Part shown: one piece after another, positions 46,436 through 59,388 of the stretch
Layout of the letters: every line of letters starts with the position of its first letter
How positions within the stretch are numbered: the stretch's first letter is position 1
Assembly (NCBI GenBank): GCA_036346225.1
Contig: JARFIW010001190.1
Location: 248,001 to 312,000, forward strand
Length of the DNA stretch: 64,000 nucleotides
From: Platerodrilus igneus
Taxonomy: Eukaryota > Arthropoda > Insecta > Coleoptera > Lycidae
Direction: 5' to 3'
Translations under genes and position numbers: made by a program
The notes under the pieces: model-generated
The model's input: only the letters and a program-made list of their open reading frames with translations
The model's database searches: none
What the model was told of the DNA's origin: nothing

Positions 46436-48467
46436 CCGTGGAATGTGCCTTTTGGTCACAGGAACTGGTACTTTCAAAAAAACATTCGAATCCCACGAAT
46501 TGGGCGTCATAACTTGCCGTGTAACTTCGCTCTGGACCTCAGTAGATTCGAAAATTATCAATTTTTAAAAACCGTAAATTTCACAAAATAGAAAATTTTC
46601 AAAAAAAAGATATTTCTTACCCATATTCTGCTTCCGTCGACTTAATTACTTCAACAGCTCCTTGGCTAGCTCAGTTGAGCCTCCTCTTGGATACCTAAAT
46701 TTACTATCATACTGTTTACCGTTCACGCACACTCTCAATAAAGCCACAAAATAATACAACAATCATACAATATTTATTTACCACTATTTACAAATAATAA
46801 TTTAAGATTATGTACATTTCGGTGCTCAAGTTACACCTCAATAAATGATATCTTTGTAAAGTCCTTGTTTTTAACTTGAAATATCAAACACATTTAATGT
46901 AACGGGAGTAAATGGGCCCTAAATAATACCTTATTTAAATTTTTCTAATTATTACACTCTGGAGTATGGTGAACTCATGATTACCCAGTTTATTTTATGT
47001 ATGCTTTTTATTTGGCATACTCTTACTACAAACACAAAAAAAATCCATTTACTCCTAACAATAAAAATTTAAATTCATGAGGAACGTTAATAAGCTTATG
47101 TACACCTTTAGATTTATATTCAAATACCATAATAAAAGTTAGTTATACGTATTCTTTTCAATACGCAAAATAACGAAAAATACCATCAACGCTCACTCTC
47201 ACACATCACAAATAATTTTCACAGTTTGAAAAAAACAGCAAATTCTAATGCGTTACCTGCAAAAACTTGAAGATTCCATTTCTGTTGACGATGTATTATG
47301 TTTCTGAACCTTCGGTCTAGTGATTATGCGCTGCTTGCCGCCTCCAGCTATTTATAGATGAACACCATTTACGTTGTGCTGCATGCTACTCATTCCACAT
47401 ACATCTAAATATTCAAATCCAAGTATATTACACTTTTTTATTATTGCATAATTTAATTTACGTTACGAGCTTGTTAAAATATTTGTTGTACCTTAGTTAA
47501 ATATAAACTCGACACTATCCGCGTTTCAAACTATGAGGCCAACAATTTAACACTGTACTATTGAATTTATAAATCTTAATACTTACAAGCTCGTTAGTAG
47601 ATTTTTGTACGTAGTAGGCGATGCAAATTAAAGAAGTCAAAGAGAAAGCTATCAATTTCGTTAGCTTATTTATATTATAAGCCAGGCCCCTCTCGGCCAC
47701 ACTTTACCCGAAATCCTAATTGCAAACTAACTCTTTCTTCAAATTTTGTATAACCGTTTTCCAACTCTTTGCAATTAAGCTCGTCGTTACGCTATTTTCC
47801 ACAAAACCAGCATTCATCTGTCCCGTGCTCATCTGTTGTACAACTAACTATTTAGACCAATGATACCTTTCAATGACGTCTTATAACCCCGCCTGTATTA
47901 ACTCTATTCTTCTCTTATGCATATTACATGTTTCCTTCTAACCTTGCTTGAGTGGTAGAAAATCGATATTACTGTACGCGTGATATATCCCCCACGTGCT
48001 TTGCAGCTGTCGGTTGACCAATATTCTTTGAAATTTGCTTGTTATGCTCCAAAAATACATAGAAGTCGAGCTTTCAAAACATGTAGGTGTTCAATTAACG
48101 ATCATTTTAAAATAACATTTCTAGGAGTTTGCGTTTCAAAGTATTTCCTATATTCGACATTTGTTTGTTTGCTACTAAAGCGTTTCGCCTTGGAATTATT
48201 GATTTTCCACGCTCTTATGCGTTTTCCCACTTTATAACCCTTTGAATTAAACTGAATTAAATTAACTAATAATTTTTATTGGCTTATACAATTTGTTTTC
48301 TTTACGAACCTACGAATTTTAATCCCTAATTATAAAATTATGGTATTATTTGTTACTCTAAATTAAATACATGAAATAAATTTCGCACGTAAATTATGGT
48401 TGTTTCCTCTATACAGGGTGTTTGAAATTGCATTGTTTATACCCAAATTTAACCCTTTAAATCCACT

Positions 48468-48470
<3 letters not shown>
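46434..48470 (-). mobile_element. (TA)n-inserted LTR-like unit E4
   Basis: Bounded by (TA)n on both sides. The left end has TGCCGTGGAA and again TTGCCGTGTAAC at 46515, enclosing one primer-site-like unit (CCCACGAATTGGGCGTC, 46492-46508). Reverse reading starts TGTAGTGGATT at the right end. A TATA-like CTATTTATAG is at ~47348. No coding frame. Confidence 0.7.

Positions 48471-48501
<31 letters not shown>
48471..48501. repeat. (TA)n microsatellite shared by E4 and E5
   Basis: About 15 TA units, directly between two units of the same family. Confidence 0.95.
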
Positions 48502-48506
<5 letters not shown>

Positions 48507-50780
48507 GTAGCTTAGTCAGTACCGCCTCGATCGCTACGTTGAGCCCCACAAATTGGGTACCATAAATATTGTGAAGTTGCCCTACTCGAAGCCCCACAGT
48601 TGGGTCGACATATTGTCATGGAGTTTAACTCTGCACTTTGGCTGCTTACTCTGACACCCCAAATAACTTTTAAGAAACTAACAAACAAAGCTTACCTGGA
48701 CTGCTCAATTTAATAACTTTCACTATCTGCCTCTAAGCTGTAACCTAAAAAACATTCACTCCTTACACTCGTACTCAAAAATAACACAATTTACAAAATA
48801 TATTTCACTCTATTTACAAGAAATAAACAGTACATTTTCAAAACTTGTTTCATGATGTAGACTCGTATTATTTGTAATATCCACAATTCCTTTTTCTAAA
48901 TGCAATAGGATTCGATAACCTCATTAAACAAATACTCTATTAAAGTATGATGGCTATCCTCATACCTGACCTTAACCCCTTTGTCTTAACATGAGCTCAC
49001 AGTAAAGCTTTTTTAAAATGAGTGCAAATTTACAGCACTGTGAAAAAATAAAATAAGTCCCCGTTACTTTGTACAACATAACTTGGTTATCTTTAAATTA
49101 TCCTTTTCTACCTGAATAAATTTCCACTACAACTAAAGTCCCATAAAAATTTTCAGTTCATTAAATTTATAAAAAGATATAAACACTCCAAGCACAAAAA
49201 GTTAATAGAAACACAGCCAATAATTACCACAAAACGTTTTTCTAAAAATTGTTACCTGGTAACTATTCTCCAGCAGGTGTCCGCAATCAGCCCTTGAAGA
49301 TGATGCCGTCTAGTACAGCTCTGGTCCATGGAACGGCTTTCCGGTTGAATCACCATCACTCTCTACATGCTGCTACCCCAACATCCCTCTTCATTTGCAA
49401 TAAACCAAAACATCTAACTTCCAAAATTTCCATACCATACTCCCATTTATAACAAACTAATCAATAATTGCTGCCTTCGCCATTAAATTTCAATTTTTTT
49501 TTCAATTTTCATACATCCCGAAACCAAAATAGAATTTGTTTGTACTTACATACTTCATATATGCTTCGCTTAAAATTCTCAATTCATTCTCAAATTTTAA
49601 CTAAGTTGACTTATCACTTCACATCCACTTGTGTCTAATTATTAATTATATAAACATCACTTAATATACTTTCACTAGAAGTAACTTCGTAGGCAAGCGA
49701 AGAACGTAAGAATAAGAGTTAGAGAGTTTCACCTTCCACTGAGGTGGTTATATAGGGTCCATATACCCCCTGTTTTCCAAGTTACAGCACGTAGAACTAT
49801 AACGAACAAGAATATTTTTCCGTAAAACATCAATCGTCCACTCGGTCCCCCTAATAACCGACCAAACTGTCGTTCATTCCGAAAAAACTTCTAACGGCTC
49901 GTAGATTTCCTTAAAATACACTGTACACACAATTAAAATTACTTGGAACACCTTTGCAAATAGTCAACCGTCGAGGCTTTTCATCAAAAACGAGTCTTAA
50001 TGAACTCCAATATTAATAACATTTACGCCCTTCAAACTATCAAAACACATTCCATCTTTCTTTCTCATATATATCGCCAGCTCGTACTTATGCTCACTTT
50101 TTATAAAATCCCCAGTTGTCTATCACCCTACCTAACTTTGAAAGTGTTGCGTGTATATCTATAAAGTTCAATCACAACGCTTTATTTCTCTCCAAGTTTT
50201 CCGATCGATACTAACATTGTTCGTCTTGCTCTATTTACAGGTTATAGAACTGTCTTTGTTCACGTGTTTATTCTGAAGCCTAACTCGTCTTTACACTTGC
50301 ATCTTCGTCTTACATATACTATACTAATATACTACTTTGTCTGCAATATTGATCCGTGTCCGCTTGTAACGTACATTTACATTCTGAGAAGCTATCGATT
50401 TTCTTACCCCAACCCAAACAATCTCTTATTTCACATGCTATATTTAAAACGTTTCAAAATATCGATTCAATGCAAAGCTTTTAATATTTGTCTTACATTA
50501 TCGGAAATTAAAATAAAAGCGGTATTTGCATCGTGCTATTTTCAACCTTAGTTTTCTACTCTATAAATACATCGTGCTATCCCTAACTAAATAAAATGTA
50601 AAGCTGCTTACTAAAATTAAATTAACCTAAACTAAATAACCCCACATTCCTACCTTAAGTTGAATGTGTACAATCTTAATTGTCTAAAATACTTAATTAA
50701 CTTTATCGAAGATTGTGACTACACACCCTAGCTTGACCTATGACCTTCTGTATCTACAATTGATCTACTAATTACACGAT
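48502..50780 (-). mobile_element. (TA)n-inserted LTR-like unit E5
   Basis: Left end: two primer-site-like units (GAGCCCCACAAATTGGGTACC at ~48540, GAAGCCCCACAGTTGGGTCG at ~48589). Right end: AATTACACGATAATATATTAT, the same border as E1. A TATA/C-run promoter region (TTATATAGGG...ATACCCCC) is at ~49750. No coding frame over 100 codons. E4 and E5 are head-to-tail. Confidence 0.7.
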
Positions 50781-50899
50781 AATATATTATATTTTATAAA
50801 GTGCACTTAAATCTGATGATTATCATAAACAACTACAGGTGTTGGTTGTGAAATATTTTTAACTAATGTTGATTGTGAGAAAGTATATATTATAAAAAC

Positions 50900-51529
50900 T
50901 ATTAATTCGACAAAGGTTCAAGTGCTGTGGCAACTTGGCAGCCAAAGGCTGTTTACCCCCCTTCACATACCACTAAATATCGGGGAAATAGGGTATATAA
51001 CTGTAAAACAATAGAAGGTGAACAAACTGCATTAAACAAGAAACAACAGCAGCTATGTTCTAAGACAAGAAACATAGTAACAAGAAGAAAATTGATCAAA
51101 GCATATGTGTGGAGTATAGCACAGTATGTCAATGAAATAGGGGCAGTAGAAAAACAAACAGAAAAAGTTAGAAGCTTTCTGGCATGTTGTGCTTCAGATG
51201 TATGAGGATGGTAACACGTACAGACAAAGTTAATGACAAATAGGTTATACAAATAGTAGAGGTATAAAGATATCTGTGGAAGTAAAAAAAAGGAGATATA
51301 GAAAGCAGGATACGTTCTAAGGCATTTTTTGGAAATACTACGGGATATATTACAAGCAGAGTTAGAAAAAAACGGTAGAGGTAGTCCGAAATCAGACTTT
51401 TGCTGCAATTAGCGATAGATGCTGACTGCAAATTTTAGGGAAATGTGAAGGTTAGTTCAGAATAGGAAACAATGAGGGTACGCGTCTAACCAGTCCCAGG
51501 ACTGAAGACCTAATGATGATGATGATGAT
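50900..51529 (+). pseudogene. LINE reverse transcriptase 3' fragment
   Basis: 'KTRNIVTRRKLIKAYVWSIAQY' (51054-51125) corresponds to the C-terminal 'R-x-x-L-x-K-x-x-x-W-S-x-x-L-Y' region of non-LTR RTs that end with a 'GRGRPR' and 'YREM' motif; degraded pieces of those follow at 51375-51450. The copy ends with (GATGAT)n at ~51513-51529, a LINE tail. Stops occur from 51203. 5'-truncated relic. Confidence 0.7.
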
Positions 51530-51537
51530 ATATATTA

Positions 51538-51960
51538 AGTAGCTTTTTACACAAGGTAAGTTGATAAATGCTAAAGTATTACAGTTAATAAGATGAAATA
51601 ATAACTTAGACTTTTATGCAAAGCCCAAATGGTCATTTCAAATCGAGCTAGTAATTGAAAGAAGGAAAATATAAGGTCTTGGATAGAACTTCAACCTGTA
51701 TCTTGGTATTTCCGGTATCATGTGTTTACCAATTTCGCCACCGAGACCGATGACGACAATTGGGAAATTTAGAAATTTAAATCGTGTACACAACTATACA
51801 TAAACCTAAGTTTTAATTACGTTTGGAATTTTTTACAATCAAATCTGACATTGTTGAGTTTTTGACTAATGTCAGTTATAAACAGGAAGCAACGCTCAAA
51901 ATTACGGCTATAAGCCAAGTATTAAACTAATAAATAAATAACCTTGTGTAAAAAACTACT
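51538..51960. mobile_element. Short terminal-inverted-repeat element with a tRNA-like core
   Basis: TIRs AGTAGCTTTTTACACAAGG (51538-51556) and CCTTGTGTAAAAAACTACT (51942-51960) face each other. Inside, on the reverse strand, a tRNA-like stretch (51748-51676) has the A box TGGCGAAATTGG and a B box with one mismatch. No coding frame. Confidence 0.75.
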
Positions 51961-51967
51961 TAAAATA

Positions 51968-52318
51968 TTAATTTATTTAATACTTGGCTTATAGCCGTAA
52001 TTTTAAGCGTTGCTTCCTGTCTATGACATAAGTCAAAAACTTACCAATGTCAGATATGATGGACAAAAATGCCAAACGTAATTGAATGTTAGGTTTATGT
52101 ATAGTTGTGTACACGAATTAAATTTCTAAATTGCCCAATTGTCGTCATCGGTCTCGGTGGAGAAATTGGTAAACACATGGTACCGGAAATACCAAGATAC
52201 AGGTTCAAGTCCTATCCAAGATTTTATATTTTCTTTCTTTTAATTACTAGCTCGATTTGAAATGATCATTTGGGCTCTGCATAAAAGTCTAAGTTATTAT
52301 TTCATCTTATTAACTATA
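51968..52318. repeat. Inverted truncated copy of the element at 51538
   Basis: The sequence from ATTAATTTATTTAATACTTGG onwards is the reverse complement of 51583-51930. It carries the tRNA-like part at 52151-52221 with perfect B box GGTTCAAGTCC. Together the two arms form a 350-base hairpin with a ~40-base loop. It ends where the Tc1-type transposon begins. Confidence 0.85.
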
Positions 52319-52324
52319 TATATT

Positions 52325-53758
52325 CAGGGTGTCAAATTTAACGTGTCTACCAATGGTAATTCGTTTTTCTTAGAGATAGAAAGTAGGTTATATGGGGAAA
52401 GTGTCAGTATATTTCATTATCATTTAAGGCAACTGAACACATTTTTTCTGTCACTTTCGGTTTAGCCGGAAATGTAACCAACTTTGAAATTCTTTATAGA
52501 ACACCTTGTATATTATAATAGTTTTGAATAGGAAATACCTTTGGCTTTATAAAAGTGTAAGCATTAAATATACCTAGAATGAAAAATAACGGAGATATTT
52601 GACATTTCTTGTTTTTACTTTTACAAAAATCATACTATCCATCAAAACAATTGACGACAAAAAAACAATATCGGTTATAATCAGATGTAACTTTTAGTGT
52701 TTGTTCTAATTTTAAACATTATTATTAGGATATTCTAAAATGAATTTTTCAAATACTGAGAAGGTGGGTATGCTAGAAGTGTCTCTTTCATTCCAAAAAA
52801 ATGCTACCAATGCGTTGCGATTGTATACAGAACGCTACCCACAAAGAAATCACCCAAGTACGAAAATATTTTCAAGGCTTGAGACTTCGCTACGAGAAAG
52901 GGGAAGCTTTACTAAATCTGAACGAAAACGACAACCACGTATAGTGACTGAACTAGTAGAAGAACAAGTACTTGCTTTGTTTGAAGCTTATCTTGAAATG
53001 TCTACACGGCAAGCTGCAACCGAATGTGGTATTTAAAAAGTGTCATTATAAACCATATAAGATTATATTAGTGCAACATTTACATCCGCAAGATCAAGGC
53101 AAACAAGTGCAGTTTTGTAACTGGTTGTTGGGATAATATTAGAAGAGAAAACTTTTCCACGTTACATGCTAGGGTCAGACGAATGTAATATTTCTAATAA
53201 TGGCATGTTTAACCGAAAAAATAATCACTACTGGTTTACCGTCAATCCACTACAAACCAGAGATAGGAATTATCAGTGGAAGTCCTCAAGTAATGTTTGC
53301 TGCGGAATTTTCAACAACAACATTGTCGGGCCATTTTTTTATAATAGAACGTTGTCAACAGGAAGATATCACGACTTTTTAAGAAATTATAGGGAGGACT
53401 GGTTGGATAACTTGCCACTAAATCTAGGACAAAAATTGTACTTTCAGCAAGACGGCACACCTGCGCATAATGCTGTTTTAGTAAGACAGAACCTTACTCA
53501 AATGTTTGGTAATAAATGGATAGGAACTCATGGTCCTACAAAATTTCCTCCACGATCGCCCGACTTAACCCCACTAGATTTTTTTCTTATGGGGTTATTT
53601 AAAAGACATCATTTATAAGCAAACACATGAATCCGTTGAAGCCATGCAAAACAAAATTGAAAAAGTAATAAGAGAATTTGATAGAAGAAAACTATGCAGC
53701 CTATGCAAGAACATACTGCGACTTTCTATCTCTAAGAATAAATGTTAGATTTAGCACC

Positions 53759-53761
<3 letters not shown>
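52325..53761 (+). mobile_element. IS630/Tc1/mariner-type DNA transposon, 1.44 kb
   Basis: Terminal inverted repeats: CAGGGTGTCAAATTTAAC (52325-52342) and the reverse complement of GTTAGATTTAGCACCCTG (53744-53761), matching at 15 of 18 positions. It contains a broken transposase. Long (TA)n follows directly on the right. Confidence 0.8.
52740..53720 (+). pseudogene. Tc1/mariner-type transposase, broken
   Basis: N-terminal frame 52740-53036 has a helix-turn-helix segment (like DUF4817: 'YTERYPQRNHPSTKIFSRLE') and ends at TAA 53034. The catalytic frame begins 53166 with 'LGSDECNISNNGMFNRKNNHYW' (first Asp), then 'FFYNRTLSTGRYHDFL', 'YFQQDGTPAHNAV' (second Asp) and 'FPPRSPDLTPLDFF' (third Asp, about 37 residues later). 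The tail is frameshifted near 53610. A central piece of about 40 codons between 53036 and 53166 is degraded. Cut-and-paste transposase, inactive. Confidence 0.85.
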
Positions 53762-53855
<94 letters not shown>

Positions 53856-53925
53856 TTATTTTATATATTATATTATATATATTTAATATATATATATATA
53901 TATATAAATATTCACATATTATATA

Positions 53926-53975
<50 letters not shown>

Positions 53976-53976
53976 T
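53762..53976. repeat. Long interrupted (TA)n tract
   Basis: About 210 bases of (TA)n with occasional TTT and AAA interruptions. It separates the Tc1-type transposon from E6. Frames through it giving I-Y repeats are not genes. Confidence 0.95.
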
Positions 53977-55645
53977 TGTAATACTTTCCTTTCGTTATGT
54001 ATGTAGTATTTATGATTACTTTATTTTAAATTAAAATGTCAAATTGTTCAAATAAAATATTGGACCTTTATAATCTTGTAAGATATTGTAAATCCATTAG
54101 TAAAATAATTAATAAGAATTGCTCTTATGGTGCTTCTTATGGTTGAATCTTTAATAATAATAAAGATTCAGGCTAGCTAAATTTATCACTTTCTATTCGA
54201 CGATCTCAGGGAGGGATCAGGTCCATATATAAGTTTGTGTTTGTTTACTAAATTTACTTATTTTTACTTAGGACAGTGTTACAAAATAGGATCGAAACAA
54301 TATTAAAATGTTTAAACACTTACGTTTGGAATCCTGTTAGCAGCGTATTATTTTATCGTTCAAAACAGATATTTCCTTCAGGGATTATGTCCTCCTCGAA
54401 TTATTTCCAATTGTGTCAATCTATGATTTTCTTTTCAGGGTAACTCGTCACCGCAAGGTTCTTACTACAACCTCAGAACATATTAGTAATTTGCAAAATA
54501 ATTCTAAAACCTTCTTTCAATCTCGCATCTGTCAACTAATTTTGACAAATATTGTTTATTGAAAATAACGAAATCGCTAGGAAGTTTTATTGAGTATTTT
54601 AAAGGATCGGCTTGGAATTTCCTCCAGGACCTAATCTAAATAGCAATACATATACAATGATTACTGGTATCCTGGGTGTCTGGTAACCCTGAAAGATACT
54701 AATATAATTAAAATTAATAATCTACTTTCCTTTATATGTTGTTTTGTCCTGGGTTCATACACCTCAAAAGGGTCCTTCTTTGGTTGGTTTATTTATAAAT
54801 TTTTCTGTATTTTAAACTGCAACTATTCCTTGACAAGTGATTATTCTATTGTTTCCGGATTTGTTTTCTAGCGGTTTGAAATCTTCTTGTCTACACTTGG
54901 ATTAAATTTTAACTAGACTTCAAATGACAGACAGGAATTTAATTTGACTTTTTATTTTTTTGTTTTAAAGACAACCAATCAATCACAACTTCAAAGAACT
55001 TCTAAATACATTTCCAATAATTAATGACTATATACAATGTGTCCAAATATTCTGTTTTCATATCAATCTCGAAATTATTTCTTCAACAATAATCTCTTCT
55101 TCTAATTTCTTCTCTAATACATTATTTCTACTCTCTATTATAAAATCACTTATTTTCACTAAATTTACACAAAGCCCATTTTTATACAAGTGTTTATGTT
55201 CATAAATAATTCGTCAACTAATTAAATTTTCACTGAGCTCAATTTCTTATGACTATACACGTTGAAGAATTATTTGTAAAAGACCCTTTATTTATGTTTC
55301 CCATCACCCAGGTAACCTATAACAGCACACTTCTATCCCTAATATTTCTTTTTACCCACTATGATCTCTCTTTTAATCATTTTCTAAACTAACCTGTTTA
55401 TTTGATGATATGTGGATGTAGCACATGCTACCTTTTGTTGCTACTACATGCTGACATGCATATTGTTTTTATTTACACATACTAAAACTAACTTAATATT
55501 TCTAATGATTGTCTTTTCAAGTCTTTTGGGCAAACTTAAAACTACCTTAAGCTGTAACCCGGAGAAATCTCCAATTCCCCCTTTAAAATTTAAAACCTCC
55601 CACTTTCTATGTCGTAATAAAACCCCAGTCCAAAAATACACCACA
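53977..55645 (-). repeat. 3' LTR of E6
   Basis: 1,669 bases, matching 59389-61805 except for the insertion there. The GGTGGGGCTTTA-type purine tract (reverse reading) lies just inside at 55646-55660. Confidence 0.9.
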
Positions 55646-55984
55646 TAAAGCCCCACCAAAATTAAATAAAATTAAAAAAAAATAAATTTTACACCGTGAC
55701 AGATACGCTATTTTTAGAAGTTATAGTTTAGAAAAAATTTGTATTTTATTTTGAATTTTGTTTAATTTTTTTTAAGTTTCAAAAAAAAATTTCTTTTTTT
55801 TTTATAACATCCTTTTTTAACTGTGTTGACTTCACATAATAATACCTTGTACAGGATGCAACAAATTAATATGGAAACGACCCATATTCTGTCCACTTTC
55901 ATTTACTAATTCAAAAACATTACCATCCGCAAATATCTTGTTTATTTTAAATGGACCTGCATATGAATACAACAATTTTGCGCA

Positions 55985-56509
55985 TTTTTTCTTTTCTTAG
56001 TTTGAAACCCTCAGTCTCTTTACAATCACCGAATCTCCTATATTTAACAATGTCCGTTTCTTTATTTTATTGTTCTCCCTCATTAAGAATTTCTCCCTTT
56101 TCTTATTTATTTTATCCCTTGCTTCTATAAGTAAATCTGTTATGTCTATTAACTCATTCTGATTTCTCCACGGTCTACATGGTTTAATTCCATGAATAAG
56201 TGTAATTGGTGGTATTTCCGTAACCGAGTTCGGTACCGTATTTAAAAATTTCTCAACCTGAATTAAATGTTTAACCCATCCTTCATGGTGTTCTTCCGAT
56301 AGAATTCGAAGATATTTCACCACCTCCCTGATGTACCGCTCACATGGATTACCTTGTGGGTGCCTAATGCTTGAAAATTTTATATTAATATCTTTTCCTT
56401 GCAAATTGTCTATTAACCGCTGGTTTTTAAAATATGTCGCATTGTCCGCTAATATCGTCTCAATTCTGCCGACTTCTTCTACGAAATTATCTATTGCCTT
56501 GATGACCAA
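55985..56509 (-). pseudogene. E6 integrase core and C-terminal part
   Basis: Open from 56509 to 55997. 'ILADNATYFKN' has a catalytic Asp, 'HPQGNPCERYIREV' the Glu. The first Asp and the HHCC finger are missing, since the frame joins the RT start nearby at 56491. 'WVKHLIQVEKFLNTVPNSVT...PITLIHG' is the usual core end; a basic tail 'NIGDSVIVKRLRVSN' follows. Inactive. Confidence 0.85.
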
Positions 56510-57350
56510 TTTTGTAACATCATCTTTATCTGTTCTTTCACCCTACTCCTCAATTGATATGGAATCGGATATATCTTTGTATAAAACTCTTTATCATCTA
56601 TAATCTCTAATTTATGAACATATTTCTCTGCAATACGTATCTCTTCATTAAACAACCCAACATGTTTATCTATTAACTCACTCAGCCTTATTTTAATATC
56701 TTGATCTTGTGTCCCTATTTGTTCCTCCTTAAAAACCCTTTGAAATAAACTGCACACAATTATTACATTCTCTTGTTTCAACTCTTCCAGACTTTTCTTA
56801 TCCAACTTTTTATCTATCATATTTTCATTCATATCCATATCACCATTATTAATAATCCACTCCTGTCTATACTTCCTTAACATCGATGGCACCATACAAC
56901 TTTTCATTCCTTGATCCACACCGATTTCACTTCTACCTTGTATTTCCACACATTTTTCCTTTCCATTAATCAATATACCAAATCTTTCCATCATATCCAA
57001 ACCAATTATCATGTTCATCCATAAACCTTCGACAATTAAAAATTCTGCTTCTCCCAAATTCTCTTCATTCATATAAATCTTGACACAAACCATTTTATTT
57101 ATCGATGACAATTTCCCCTTCATTGCAGACCATAGATGAATCTTCTTTATTCCATATATTTTTTTCCTAATGTCTCCTTATGTTCAGCAACTAACTTTGC
57201 ATTTATTAATGATAATTCTGACCCACTATCTACCAACGCTAAATATTCACACCCATCTAAAACTAAATAAATAAACGGCAACTTCCTTTTATTACTAAAA
57301 CTAAGTCCTAACAAAACATCTTTAAAATTATACGAAATTGTATTTAGAAG
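56491..57350 (-). pseudogene. E6 protease and N-terminal edge of RT
   Basis: The active-site motif L-V-D-S-G-S-E-L-S-L-I is at ~57235-57200, followed after a frameshift by 'AEFLIVEGLWMNMIIGLDMM' (flap/C-terminal motif). A linker leads to 'VHKLEIIDDKEFYTKIYPIPYQLR', the conserved sequence just before RT. The frame then stops at 56491 and overlaps the integrase frame: about 1.2-1.5 kb of RT and RNase H has been lost. Retropepsin with D-S-G in place of the more common D-T-G. Confidence 0.8.
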
Positions 57351-59154
57351 TAACTCTCCCCCAGTTAATAATTCGAAGTTTTTTTAGCCCATGATTCAGG
57401 CCCTCTTGGTGTGCCTGAACCATTTTCATTTTATCGTCGCCTCTTTCATCAGAGTTCGACACCATCACTTGTTGTATGCGTGCGTTGCCTTCTCCTGGTC
57501 CTTCTCGGTATTTCTGAACATTGTTTTCCAAATTATCATGATTCCTATGCTGCACGTTGCTATTATATCGATCCTGACTTCTCACTTGCTGTGGAGCATA
57601 GCCATGGTCTCCCCTTTGATCATTCCTATTCCAGAATTCATATCTTTGTCATTGCGGTTGTTGTTGGTAGGGTCGGTCCGTGTACCTGTTCTTGTATAAC
57701 GGCGGTCGAAAATTATTCCTGTGGAATCTTCCAGTATTCTCCTGGAAATTTCTTCCATTTAATGCCCTCTGTCGGTTCATATAATTAGTTTTGAAATTTG
57801 ATCTATCCCCGTTTTCATTAGACTGTCTGTTTTGAGCAGTTTTTCCTTCTTCTATTGACCTAGCCATGTCATAATTTCTAATGATTTCTAAAAATTCCTT
57901 AAGGTTTTTGACATTTTGAATCGCAATTTCCCTGTTTATCTGATTATCCAAATGTCGTCCCAACAATTGTATGATGTCTTGCTCCAACATCTTTGGTATT
58001 AAATGTCTTGCTTGATTGTACTTTTCAATCACGTATTCTTCTCTTGTACCACCATATTTTCCATACATTCCTGAAATGAGATTGATACGTATACCCATTT
58101 GTTGCGAATTACTCCAGTACTGCTACATAAATAATTGTCTAAATTCTTCATAATTACCATACGTACCTTTAACAATCCCATGCCATTTTTCAGCATTTTC
58201 AATCAGTGTTGAATTAATTATTTGAAACTTTACCGCCTCCTTTTCATGTTTGACTAGCTCATCTAACTTCTCAAGAAAAGACATCGGCTGTTCCCATTTT
58301 CGGCCTTCAAATTTTGGAAATATTTCTCGCGTAAATTTATAATCGTTGACATGACTGCAACCTGTCAATTGACCATGTTCAAAATTTCTAACCTTATTTT
58401 GTAATTCGGTGACAGTTCTTTCAACCGTTTCTAAATTGACATTTACTTCACTTCTGTTTGTTTCCAAGTTTTGTACCAAATCTTGCCTGAATTTTATCTC
58501 TTCTTCCTTCTTTTGATTTAACATGGTGACCGCTTGTGCATACCTATCTTCATTTCGAGTCTTAATGGTCTGGACCTCCTTTCTCATATCTTCTACTTCC
58601 AAAATGATACTCTCATTGTTGGCTATAATTTTATCTCGAAATTCCTATCTAATTTTTATCACATCTTCTTGGAAATCTGTTCTTAACGACGTTCTAAAAT
58701 CTTGCACTTGTTGTCGAATCTCTAATTTGAAATTTTCCATGTGTTCTCTTAATTTTTGGGTTAATGTTCTTTGATTATCTTCTAATTTGACAGCTAACTC
58801 TCGTTAGCTTTCCTTCACTTCAGTAAGCTTCCCTTCAAGCTTTATATCCATACCTTCGAGTTTTGTACTCATTTCTTGTTGGTCCTCTTTCATTCCTTTT
58901 AGAAAACTCAAAATCATGTTCATGTCAGGATTTTTACCGTTTCCCGTATTTTTCTTGTATTCCGGAATTCTCCCTCGTTCCATAATAATTACCTGCGGTT
59001 TGGTGTAAATTTCCGGTTCACTTATAACATCTATATTGATCTCTCTTTCACTCTGTTCACCTTGAACTACTGGTTCTATCAACTCATCTTTCCGCCCGTA
59101 TTTTCTTCCAGATCTTGTTAAAAAATCGTCTTGTTTATCCATTATTTTAGACAA
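57328..59154 (-). pseudogene. E6 gag
   Basis: N-terminal part 59154-58804 (M-S-K-I-M-D-K), ending with a stop. Coiled-coil and capsid region 58602-58123 with 'FPKFEGRKWEQPMSFLEKLDEL'. Capsid end and basic tail 58098-57649, rich in Arg, Asn and Gln ('NRQRALNGRNFQENTGRFHRNN' region). A final Arg/Gln-rich piece 57585-57328 lies before the protease. No CCHC knuckle is visible. At least three stops or frameshifts. Structural protein, inactive. Confidence 0.8.
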
Positions 59155-59388
59155 ATTTATTTTGTATTGGCCCCACCAATATTTAGTTTCGGAATTAATG
59201 TAGAATTACGGGTTACAAATACCTTGCTTTAATACCTATATGTAATAGAATCAACAAAATCAAACAAATTTTAGGTGACACTTCTTTATTATACAAATCT
59301 ACCCTAAATGTCAAACTTCAAATTTTCTGTATGAGCTTTTTACAGCTATATTTTCTGTAGCCTACACGATGGACGCTATTTTCTTTTA

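Noticed and set aside
53678..53981. Two forward frames made of Ile-Tyr repeats
   Set aside because: They are translations of the (TA)n tract.
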